Assembly: GCF_014199435.1 (NCBI RefSeq)
Contig: NZ_JACIJP010000001.1
Span: 1,302,001 to 1,366,000, forward strand
Direction of reading: 5' to 3'
DNA: 64,000 bases
Source of the DNA: Sphingobium subterraneum
Lineage (GTDB): Bacteria; Pseudomonadota; Alphaproteobacteria; Sphingomonadales; Sphingomonadaceae
In this document: piece by piece, positions 36,435 to 47,014 of the stretch
Position numbering within the stretch: position 1 is the first letter of the stretch
Layout: every line of letters begins with the position of its first letter
Translations under genes and position numbers: made by a program
The notes under the pieces: model-generated
The model's input: only the letters and a program-made list of their open reading frames with translations
The model's database searches: none
What the model was told of the DNA's origin: nothing

Positions 36435-36473
36435 TTGCATGGCGTATCATATTTCGATATTTGGCGAAATATG
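36435..36473 (+). promoter_or_regulatory. ars promoter with overlapping ArsR operator
   Basis: A possible promoter TTGCAT (36435-36440), 17 nt, TATTTG (36458-36463) is overlaid by a perfect 9-bp inverted repeat CATATTTCG - 8 nt - CGAAATATG (36448-36473) that runs into the arsR start codon. A dimeric ArsR on this repeat would cover the -10 box and the start. The predicted transcription start falls at about 36470-36471. Confidence 0.6.
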
Positions 36474-36812
36474 GAATCGATAGCTGTCGTTAACGCCCTT
36501 TCCGCCCTCGCTCATGCTACACGCCTGGAAGTATTCCGTTGCCTTGTCCGGGCGGGCGAGGGCGGGCTGGCGGCCGGAGACCTCGCGCAGCGGCTCGACG
36601 TCAGCCCATCGACCCTCTCGCATCATCTGGCGCAGCTGGAACACGCCCACATCGTCACCGCAACGCGGCAGTCGCGGCATATATTCTACGCCGTGAATTT
36701 CGCACAGGTGCGCGGCTTGCTCGGCTATCTGATCGAAGATTGCTGCGAGGGCGCGCCTGCCCTGTGCGGTTTCACGCGAATTACGACGGGGGAGTCCTGC
36801 CATGCCGACTGA
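36471..36812 (+). CDS. arsR: ArsR/SmtB family arsenic-responsive repressor
   Basis: Winged-helix repressor of 113 residues, expected to leave DNA when As(III) binds. Helix-turn-helix: DLAQRLDVSPSTLSHHLAQLEHA (about 37-59), then the wing RQSRHIFYAV. The classic ELCVCDL site in the recognition helix is absent. Instead a C-terminal cluster Cys91-Cys92 and Cys99 (EDCCEGAPALCG), plus Cys110, resembles the Acidithiobacillus-type ArsR metal site. The ATG at 36471 is favoured over 36393 because the fold begins at MESIAVVNALSAL. No ribosome site precedes it, which fits a leaderless message. Overlaps arsC by 11 nt. Confidence 0.88.
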   Translation: MESIAVVNALSALAHATRLEVFRCLVRAGEGGLAAGDLAQRLDVSPSTLSHHLAQLEHAHIVTATRQSRHIFYAVNFAQVRGLLGYLIEDCCEGAPALCGFTRITTGESCHAD

Positions 36813-37308
36813 AGGAAAATTCAACGTGCTGTTCCTGTGCACCGGAAATTCGGCGCGCAGCATATTGGCGGAAGCCATTCTTGAGCGGGAAGGACTGGGC
36901 AAGTTTCAGGCCTACAGCGCCGGAAGCATGCCCAAAGGTGCGGTGCATCCGGTAGCGCTCAGCGTCCTCCAGAGCCTGAACCATGATGTGAGCGGATTTC
37001 GCTCCAAAAGCTGGGACGAATTTGCCGCCCCCGGCGCACCGAAGATGGATTTCGTGTTCACCGTCTGTGACAATGCCGCCAACGAGGTCTGCCCGATCTG
37101 GCCAGGCCAACCGATGACGGCGCATTGGGGTATGCCCGATCCAGCCGCGGTCGAAGGAAGTGATGCGGAGGTGCATGCGGCGTTCTATGACACATACCGT
37201 ATGCTCAGGAACCGGATCAGCATTTTCGTATCGCTGCCCTTCGAAGCACTGGAAGGCCAGTCGTTGCAAGCCAAGCTCCACGACATCGGCAAGAGCAGCA
37301 CAGAATGA
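36802..37308 (+). CDS. Arsenate reductase ArsC, low-molecular-weight phosphatase type
   Basis: Reduces As(V) to As(III) by a cysteine relay. The 168-residue protein has the PTP loop CTGNSARS with Cys13 and Arg19, and relay candidates Cys89 and Cys97 in TVCDNAANEVCPIWPG. This family is normally recycled by thioredoxin or glutathione systems. It overlaps arsR by 11 nt and the aquaporin gene by 4 nt, so all four ars genes form one tightly coupled operon. A plain protein tyrosine phosphatase role is unlikely in this context. Confidence 0.92.
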   Translation: MPTEGKFNVLFLCTGNSARSILAEAILEREGLGKFQAYSAGSMPKGAVHPVALSVLQSLNHDVSGFRSKSWDEFAAPGAPKMDFVFTVCDNAANEVCPIWPGQPMTAHWGMPDPAAVEGSDAEVHAAFYDTYRMLRNRISIFVSLPFEALEGQSLQAKLHDIGKSSTE

Positions 37309-37946
37309 AGCGCATCATCGTTGCGGAAGCTTTGGGCACCGCCATCCTTGTCGCCACTGTGATCGGATCCGGCATCATGGCCGAGCGTCTGGCAGGCGGA
37401 AATGTCGCGGTGGCCCTGATCGGTAACACGGCGGCAACGGGCGCGGTGCTGTATGTGCTGATCTCCCTGCTGTTGCCGATCAGCGGCGCGCAGTTCAATC
37501 CGGCCGTCACACTCCTGCTCGAAAAGCGCCACAGCAAGGCAGCGATCATCCTGGCACAGGTCGCGGGAGCGATTGCGGGGGCCATCGTCGCCCACGCGAT
37601 GTTCGGCGAACCACTGCTGGCGGCCAGCACGCATGCGCGCGCCACCGCCGGCGAATGGCTGGGGGAGGCGGTAGCGACCTTCGGCCTCATCCTCACCATC
37701 CGGTTGGGCGCCACATACCGCCCCGATGCCTTGCCCGCATTGGTGGCAAGCTGGATCGTCGCGGGGTACTGGTTCACATCATCGACCAGCTTCGCCAATC
37801 CGGCAGTTACGCTCGCGCGGACCCTGACGGACAGCTTCTCGGGCATCCGCCCGATCGATGCGCCCGCATTCATTGCCATGCAGTTGATCGGCGCCGTGCT
37901 CGGCAATACAGTTTCGGTCTGGCTGACAAAGGACAAGACGGCATGA
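37305..37946 (+). CDS. MIP family channel (aquaglyceroporin, AqpS-like) of the ars operon
   Basis: Six-helix membrane channel of 213 residues with both NPA half-helix motifs, NPA65-67 (GAQFNPAVT) and NPA165-167 (TSFANPAVT). The position after the second NPA is Val168 rather than the arginine that narrows most aquaporins, so the filter should be wide. In Sinorhizobium meliloti an aquaglyceroporin replaces the arsenite pump in the ars operon and lets As(III) leave down its gradient. The same logic fits here, since no ArsB or Acr3 is encoded. ATGA overlaps on both sides show coupling. Transport of arsenite is inference from context. Confidence 0.88.
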   Translation: MKRIIVAEALGTAILVATVIGSGIMAERLAGGNVAVALIGNTAATGAVLYVLISLLLPISGAQFNPAVTLLLEKRHSKAAIILAQVAGAIAGAIVAHAMFGEPLLAASTHARATAGEWLGEAVATFGLILTIRLGATYRPDALPALVASWIVAGYWFTSSTSFANPAVTLARTLTDSFSGIRPIDAPAFIAMQLIGAVLGNTVSVWLTKDKTA

Positions 37947-38293
37947 AGGCGACCATCTGGCACAACCCGAATTGCGGCACATCGCGCAAGACGCTGGCGA
38001 TCCTTGAGGAAACGCCTGGCGTGGACGTGACCGTGATCGAGTATCTCAAGACCCCGCCGAGCCGCGACCAGCTCAAAGCGCTCTACGCCAAGGCGGGTAT
38101 CACGCCGCGCGAGGGCATGCGTCTGATGGGTACGCCCGCCGAGGAGCTCGGCCTGACCGATCCTGCCGTCAGCGACGATGCGATTCTGGATGCGATGATG
38201 GACCATCCCATCCTGATCCAGCGGCCTTTGGTCCAAACCGACAAGGGCGTCGCGCTGTGCCGCCCGCAGGACAAAGTCCGCGACCTGCTCTGA
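37943..38293 (+). CDS. arsC: Arsenate reductase ArsC, glutaredoxin-coupled type
   Basis: A 116-residue thioredoxin-fold protein of the ArsC/Spx family. Catalytic Cys11 is in HNPNCGTSRKTL, and downstream EYLKTPPSRDQL and ILIQRPLVQTDKGVALCRP supply the arginines that bind arsenate. It is evolutionarily unrelated to the other ArsC two genes upstream. The start at 37943 overlaps the channel stop as ATGA; the longer frame is a shadow of the channel gene. It is the last gene of the ars operon. Confidence 0.93.
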   Translation: MKATIWHNPNCGTSRKTLAILEETPGVDVTVIEYLKTPPSRDQLKALYAKAGITPREGMRLMGTPAEELGLTDPAVSDDAILDAMMDHPILIQRPLVQTDKGVALCRPQDKVRDLL

Positions 38294-38389
38294 ATCGGGA
38301 CAGCTTTCACCCATCCTCTGTCATCAAACTGACTTGTCGGGTCGTTAGCCGCTTGCCCGAAGGGTGCGAGGAGGGTTAGCCTGCTCGCC

Positions 38390-39139
38390 ATGAACAAAGG
38401 CGACGCATTGGCGACCATCGCGGTCTACAGCCTGAAGGGCGGGGTCGGCAAAACCACTTTTGCTGTCAACCTTGCCTGGGCAGCCGTGCGCAACAGCAGC
38501 CGCCGGACCCTGCTGTGGGATCTGGATCCGCAGGCGGCGGCGACATGGATGCTTTCCGCCGACAAGAGCGGGCGGGACGAGGCGCAGGCGATTTTCAGCA
38601 AGGATATCGATGTCCGCACCCTGATCCGCCCCAGCACGGTTCCCGGCATCGACCTGATCGCCGCCGATACCTCGCTACGCGGCCTCGACCGGCTGTTTTT
38701 CGATCTCGGCAAGAAGAAGCGGCTCGCGCGCCTGATTGAGGGGCTGGAAAAGGATTATGACCGCATCATCCTCGACTGTCCGCCCGGCCTTACCGAAACT
38801 AGCGAGCAGGTATTGCGCGCCGCCGATGTGATCGTCGTGCCGGTCATCCCCTCCCCCCTGTCGCAGCGGGCGCTCGGCGAAGTCGCACGCTACCTGATGC
38901 AGCGCGGTGGATCACACCCGCCCATCCTGCCCGTCTATTCGATGGTCGATCGCCGCCGCAGCCTGCACCGGAGCGCCATGGAGGAAAATCCCACCTGGCC
39001 GGTCGTGCCGATGGCGAGCGCTGTCGAACAGATGGCGTCGCGCCGCAAGCCGATCGGCGAGTTCGCCCCCTCCAGCCCCGCCGCCCAGCAATTTGCAAAG
39101 CTGTGGCAGGCGATCGAGAAGAAACTGGCGAAACGGTAG
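38390..39139 (+). CDS. ParA/MinD family ATPase, orphan
   Basis: Deviant-Walker ATPase of 249 residues: KGGVGKTT at 16-23, LLWDLDPQAAATW for the A' motif, and IILDCPPGLTETSEQVLRAAD for Walker B. Such proteins position plasmids, chemoreceptors or other cargo through ATP-dependent nucleoid or membrane binding. No ParB, parS or cargo gene is adjacent, so the cargo is unknown. It has no MinD amphipathic C-terminal helix that I can recognise. Plus strand, between the ars operon and convergent ada. Confidence 0.85.
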   Translation: MNKGDALATIAVYSLKGGVGKTTFAVNLAWAAVRNSSRRTLLWDLDPQAAATWMLSADKSGRDEAQAIFSKDIDVRTLIRPSTVPGIDLIAADTSLRGLDRLFFDLGKKKRLARLIEGLEKDYDRIILDCPPGLTETSEQVLRAADVIVVPVIPSPLSQRALGEVARYLMQRGGSHPPILPVYSMVDRRRSLHRSAMEENPTWPVVPMASAVEQMASRRKPIGEFAPSSPAAQQFAKLWQAIEKKLAKR

Positions 39140-39155
39140 CCAGTCCCGAAACCCG

Positions 39156-40199
39156 TTACCGATCGGCATGGCCCTTCTCCCGCGCCAGCAACTGCTCCTT
39201 GCGCGCGAGACCATAGGCATAGCCGCCCAGCCCACCGTTACTCCGCAGCACCCGGTGGCAGGGGATCAGCACCGCCAGATGGTTAACCCCGCACGCCGTT
39301 CCCGCCGCGCGCACCGCGCCGGGGCGTCCGACCATCGCCGCGATCTCGCTGTAGGTGCGGGTCTCGCCGGGGGGGATCGCGCGCAGGGCCGTCCACACGG
39401 CCTGCTGAAACGCCGTGCCCTGCACATCGACAGGGAGGTCGGCAGCGCGCGCCGGGTCATCGACCAGCGCAACCACATCGCGCACCAGCTGCGCGAAACC
39501 GGCATCACCTGGCCCGATATCCGCCAGCGGAAATTTGGCGCGCAGGTCCGGCTCACCCTCGTCGAAACTGATGCGGCACAGGCCCTTGGCCGTCGCCGCG
39601 ACGAGCATCGGGCCGAGACTGCTGTCTACTACGGCGAAGCGGATCGTCACGCCGCGTCCGCCCTTCGCCCAGGCACCGGGACTCATCCCCAGATGCGCGT
39701 TGGCGGCATCATAGGCCCGGCTCGGGGCGGAATAGCCGGCATCGTAAATGGCGTCTGTCACGGGTCCGTCTCCTTCCAAAGCCATCGCCAGCCGTCCGGC
39801 GCGCAGAGCCCGCGCATGCTTAGCGGGCGTTGTTCCGGTGGCGCGGCGGAACAGCCGGTGAAAATGATGCGGCGCATAACCCACTTCTGCGGCCAGCCGG
39901 TCGAGCGGCCATGCCTCCTCCCCCGCCATCAGTTCCAGCGCACGCTCCACCGCCACCCGGTCGCGCGTAGTTGCATCGGGCGTGCAGCGCAGGCAGGCGC
40001 GAAAGCCTGCTGCCCGTGCCTCTTCCCCGTTCCGGTAAAAGGCTACATTTTCTCGCTTGGGCAAACGCGCCGGGCAACCCGGGCGGCAATAGATACCGGT
40101 CGTGCGTACCGCCATGACAAAACACCCGTCCTGCGACCGGTCGCGCTGTGCAAAAGCGGCCCATGCCGCGTCTTCATCGATGGAGGGGTGATCCGTCAT
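39156..40199 (-). CDS. ada: Bifunctional Ada: alkylation-response regulator and DNA methyltransferase
   Basis: Repairs methylphosphotriesters and O6-methylguanine, and switches on its own regulon once methylated. In the 347 residues: N-terminal zinc site with Cys38, Cys42, Cys69 and Cys72 (CRPGCPAR, FRACLRC), Cys38 being the methyl acceptor. An AraC-type helix-turn-helix (about 90-185, GYAPHHFHRLFRRATGTTPAKH) and a C-terminal MGMT domain with Cys314 in IPCHRVLRSNGGLGGYAYG follow. All three modules are intact. An alkA or alkB partner is not adjacent. Convergent with the ParA gene. Confidence 0.95.
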   Translation of the reverse strand: MTDHPSIDEDAAWAAFAQRDRSQDGCFVMAVRTTGIYCRPGCPARLPKRENVAFYRNGEEARAAGFRACLRCTPDATTRDRVAVERALELMAGEEAWPLDRLAAEVGYAPHHFHRLFRRATGTTPAKHARALRAGRLAMALEGDGPVTDAIYDAGYSAPSRAYDAANAHLGMSPGAWAKGGRGVTIRFAVVDSSLGPMLVAATAKGLCRISFDEGEPDLRAKFPLADIGPGDAGFAQLVRDVVALVDDPARAADLPVDVQGTAFQQAVWTALRAIPPGETRTYSEIAAMVGRPGAVRAAGTACGVNHLAVLIPCHRVLRSNGGLGGYAYGLARKEQLLAREKGHADR

Positions 40200-40310
40200 G
40201 CCCTCCCTTTAGCGCAACGCCGCGTGCGACGCTTCCCGGAACTTGCGTTCAAAGTCGCACCCGTCGTTTCCCGGTTTACCTGCTGGGGCGGCTGACATAC
40301 ACATCGCGGC

Positions 40311-41858
40311 ATGACGCTGATCGCCCGCATCCTTGCCGCACTCACCTTGATCTTCGCTATCCCGGCGTCCGCGGAACAGCAGGACGTCGCTGCCACCGTA
40401 CGCAGCGTCGTGCGTGTGGTGCTGATCGCGAGTAATGGCAATGACAGCTATTTCGTCGGTCATGGCAGCGGCTTTGCCGTCGCGCCCGACAAGGTTCTGA
40501 CCAATGCGCATGTGGTCGAGCTGTTGCGTACCGAACCCAATCTCTCGCTCGGTATCATCCCTTCGGAGGGAAAGAAGAGCTACGGCGGCAAGGTCATTGC
40601 CTTCTCGCCGGGGAACGATCTGGCGCTGATCCAGCTGACCTCGGGCAATCTGCCGGTATCGTCCTTCTTTGCAGGCGCCGTGACCGACGGGCAGCATGTC
40701 ACCGCCATCGGCTATCCCGGCGTGGTCGACCGCGCACAAGGGCTGAGCCTGAGCGAGATGATTGCACCTGTCAGCCCGGTCAAGACGAGCGGCAATGTCT
40801 CGACCGGCCGTTCCTCGCACAGCTTCGATACGTTGCTGCACACCGCCCCCATGGCGCAGGGCAACAGCGGCGGACCGCTGGTGGACGATTGCGGGCGGGT
40901 GCTCGGCGTCAACAGCTTCGGATCGCAGGGCGAGAGCGATGCCGATGCGGAATTCGGCTTTGCGGTCTCCAACCGCGAAATCGGTTCCTTCCTGCGCCAA
41001 GCGAGCGTGCAGTTCCAGCGCACCACGGTCCCCTGCCGCTCCATCGCCGAGCTGGACGCGCTGGAAGCGCAACGCGCGCAGGACGAGCTCGAAAAGCAGG
41101 ACGCGCAGGATGCCGCTCTCCGCGCCCAGCGTGATCAGGCCATGCAGAATGCGCGGCAGGAAGCCCAGCAGGACATCATTTCCGGCCGAGAGAACGCCAT
41201 TGCGGTCGCCGCCGTGCTCCTTGCCTTCGGGGTACTTGCCGTGGGTGCGGCCGGGCTGTTCCACACGCAGGGCAAGACCAAGACCCGCAATCAGGCGGGA
41301 GCCGTCGGCGCGGTCCTGCTGCTGGGTGCGGGCGCAGCCTTCTTCTTGCGCCCATCCTTTTCTGGCATCGACGATCGTATCGCCCTGCCCGCCAACATGA
41401 CCGAAGCGGCCGTCGGCGACGGCGCAACCTATGACGGCGTGGGTGATAATCTCTGCCGCATCGACGAAAGCCGCAGCCGCATCACGGTATCGGACACTCA
41501 GGACGTGCCGATCCGCTGGACGGAGAAGGGCTGCGCCAACGGCAGCGCACAGTATATTGAGGATAACGAGGGGTGGACCCGTATCCTGGTTCCCGCAAAC
41601 GATGCCACCATTTCGATCAACCGCTTCGATCCGAAAACCGGCGGGTTCCGCACCGACCGTTATCTCGCCGATGCGACAACGATGGACAAGGCGCGGGCAT
41701 TGCGCGCGAAATTCGGAGCGGGCCAATGCACCCGGGATCCCGAGCAGCTCACCAAGCAGGCACAGTCCCAGGCTGAAATTCGCGCTGTCCTGCCATCTCA
41801 GCCTAATGAACGACTGGTCTATCGGTGCACGAAGGGCGCCCTGCCCCCTGCGCAATGA
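40311..41858 (+). CDS. Membrane-anchored trypsin-like serine protease with coiled coil
   Basis: A 515-residue protein with a signal peptide (1-21, ASA cleavage) and a chymotrypsin/HtrA-fold protease domain bearing His67 (TNAHVV), Asp103 (GNDLALIQ) and Ser186 (QGNSGGPLV). A highly charged Glu/Gln/Arg coiled coil (about 245-290), two membrane helices (about 295-315 and 329-347) and a C-terminal domain (350-515) of unknown fold with several cysteines follow. No PDZ domain is present, so it is not a standard DegP/DegS. The protease domain should be periplasmic. Divergent from ada and followed by the atp operon. Substrate unknown. Confidence 0.85.
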   Translation: MTLIARILAALTLIFAIPASAEQQDVAATVRSVVRVVLIASNGNDSYFVGHGSGFAVAPDKVLTNAHVVELLRTEPNLSLGIIPSEGKKSYGGKVIAFSPGNDLALIQLTSGNLPVSSFFAGAVTDGQHVTAIGYPGVVDRAQGLSLSEMIAPVSPVKTSGNVSTGRSSHSFDTLLHTAPMAQGNSGGPLVDDCGRVLGVNSFGSQGESDADAEFGFAVSNREIGSFLRQASVQFQRTTVPCRSIAELDALEAQRAQDELEKQDAQDAALRAQRDQAMQNARQEAQQDIISGRENAIAVAAVLLAFGVLAVGAAGLFHTQGKTKTRNQAGAVGAVLLLGAGAAFFLRPSFSGIDDRIALPANMTEAAVGDGATYDGVGDNLCRIDESRSRITVSDTQDVPIRWTEKGCANGSAQYIEDNEGWTRILVPANDATISINRFDPKTGGFRTDRYLADATTMDKARALRAKFGAGQCTRDPEQLTKQAQSQAEIRAVLPSQPNERLVYRCTKGALPPAQ

Positions 41859-41900
41859 CGCGCCCGCGCCGCCCGGTGCAAAATGAATCCCCGCGCCATC

Positions 41901-41929
41901 TTGCATCGCAGCGCACCCCCTGCTAACCG
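41901..41929 (+). promoter_or_regulatory. Possible atp operon promoter
   Basis: TTGCAT (41901-41906), 17-nt spacer, TAACCG (41924-41929). The -10 box is weak; it lies about 70-80 nt before atpH in the only sizeable gap upstream. Confidence 0.3.
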
Positions 41930-42007
41930 GCCCGCAACGATCGGGGGTGGGCTTCTATCCCTCGTCTTTTTGCACACCTCGCAAGCGAACCGGAGGATAT
42001 AAGGCGC

Positions 42008-44123
<2,116 letters not shown>

Positions 44124-44128
44124 CACAA

Positions 44129-44206
44129 CGTCATCCCAGCGAAGGCTGGGATCTCCGGCGACGTGGCACACCCCCGCCCGAGATCCTGACCTTCGTCAGG
44201 ATGACG
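44129..44206. repeat. Dispersed inverted repeat inside the atp operon, copy 3
   Basis: CGTCATCCCAGCGAAGGCTGGGAT and GATCCTGACCTTCGTCAGGATGACG: outer arms CGTCAT/ATGACG with two local hairpins (CCCAGC-GAAG-GCTGGG and CCTGAC-CTTC-GTCAGG). It occupies nearly the whole atpA-atpG gap. This repeat type is widespread between sphingomonad genes. Confidence 0.75.
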
Positions 44207-44222
44207 GACTTAAAGGTTAGAC

Positions 44223-45098
44223 ATGGCTAGTTTGAAAGAACTCAAAGGGCGGATCACCTCGGTCAAATCGACCCAGAAGATCACCAAGGCCAAGCAGATG
44301 GTCGCCGCCGCGAAGCTGCGCAAGGCGCAGGCCGCTGCTGAAGCCGCGCGCCCTTATGGCCAGCGCCTGGAGGCGGTCGTCGCCAGCCTCGCCAGCAAAA
44401 TCACTGTCAGCACCTCCTCGCCCAAGCTGCTCGCCGGTACGGGCAAGGACGATACGCACCTGCTGATCGTCGCGAACTCGGATCGCGGCCTTGCGGGCGC
44501 GTTCAACGCAAACATCGTGAAAGCCGCCGTCCTCACCGCACGTGCGCTGATTGCGCAGGGCAAGACGGTCAAGTTTTACCTTATCGGCCGCAAGGGCCGT
44601 GCGGTCATCAGCCGCAACTTCCCGAATATGATCGTCGGTCATTACGACACGACGGGGACCAAGGATGTGAGCTTCGCGCAGGCACAAGCAATCGCCGAGG
44701 ACGTCTCCGCCCGCTTCGAGGCTGGCGAATTCGACGTCGCCCACCTCTTCTTCAGCACGTTCAAGTCTGCGCTCGCGCAGATTCCGACCGAAACGCAGCT
44801 GATCCCGGTCGCAGTATCGGCGGGCAGCCCGGTGTCGTCCGGCGCCGCTGTCGAATATGAACCCGACGAGGAATCGATCCTCGCCGATCTGCTGCCGCGC
44901 AACGTCGCGATCCAGATCTTCAAGGCGCTGCTGGAAAACAGCGCGTCGGAACAGGGCGCATCGATGACCGCGATGGACAACGCCACGCGCAACGCGGGCG
45001 ACCTGATCAACAAGCTGACCATCGAATATAACCGCAGCCGTCAGGCCGCGATCACCACCGAACTCGTTGAAATCATTTCGGGCGCGGAAGCGCTCTAA
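44223..45098 (+). CDS. atpG: ATP synthase F1 subunit gamma
   Basis: Central rotor shaft, 291 residues. It starts [36 protein letters not shown] and ends with the long C-terminal helix NASEQGA-type wording ([23 protein letters not shown]), both hallmarks. The start is 17 nt after the repeat. atpD follows at 27 nt. Confidence 0.98.
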   Translation: MASLKELKGRITSVKSTQKITKAKQMVAAAKLRKAQAAAEAARPYGQRLEAVVASLASKITVSTSSPKLLAGTGKDDTHLLIVANSDRGLAGAFNANIVKAAVLTARALIAQGKTVKFYLIGRKGRAVISRNFPNMIVGHYDTTGTKDVSFAQAQAIAEDVSARFEAGEFDVAHLFFSTFKSALAQIPTETQLIPVAVSAGSPVSSGAAVEYEPDEESILADLLPRNVAIQIFKALLENSASEQGASMTAMDNATRNAGDLINKLTIEYNRSRQAAITTELVEIISGAEAL

Positions 45099-46571
<1,473 letters not shown>

Positions 46572-46581
46572 ACGAATACAT

Positions 46582-46637
46582 GCCCCGTGAGGGGCACCTT
46601 ATGAGCCCCTCCCCTTCATGGGAGGGGTTGGGGTGGG
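46582..46637. repeat. G/C-block inverted repeat inside the atp operon, copy 4
   Basis: GCCCCGTGAGGGGC followed by CCCTCCCCTTCATGGGAGGGG and TTGGGGTGGGG. Two GC-rich hairpins with no T-run sit between atpD and atpC. The wording (ccctccccttcatgggaggggttggggtgggg) is a frequent intergenic repeat in sphingomonads. Confidence 0.65.
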
Positions 46638-46678
46638 GCAGCGGATCGACGTCGCTCTTCCTTCCGGAGATCTGAGAC

Positions 46679-46933
46679 ATGGCACTGCATTTCGAACTCG
46701 TAACCCCGGAAAAGCTGGTCCGCAGCGAAGACGTCTATATGGTCGTCGTGCCCGGCACCGAAGGCGACTTTGGCGTGCTCGAGGGCCACGCCCCCTTCAT
46801 GTCCACCGTCCGCGATGGCGCGATCCAGGTCTTCGCCACCCCTAACGCCGAACCGGTCAACATCCCGGTTGTCGGCGGCTTTGCGGAAGTGAATGAAAAG
46901 GGTTTGACGGTCCTGGCTGAACGGGCGGGTTAA
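46679..46933 (+). CDS. atpC: ATP synthase F1 subunit epsilon
   Basis: Rotor subunit of 84 residues containing the N-terminal beta-sandwich ([35 protein letters not shown]). It lacks the C-terminal two-helix inhibitory domain of the E. coli protein (138 residues), as is common in alphaproteobacteria, where a separate zeta inhibitor may act. Last gene of atpHAGDC. Confidence 0.96.
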   Translation: MALHFELVTPEKLVRSEDVYMVVVPGTEGDFGVLEGHAPFMSTVRDGAIQVFATPNAEPVNIPVVGGFAEVNEKGLTVLAERAG

Positions 46934-47014
46934 GCATTAGTCCGGTCGGTTCTTTAAGACCTAAGCGACGATATTAACTCGATCTTCGGATGTGGTGGTA
47001 TTAATCCAGTCCAC

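Noticed and set aside
34525..36450. Minus-strand open frame of 641 codons opposite accB-accC
   Set aside because: Antisense shadow of two highly conserved genes.
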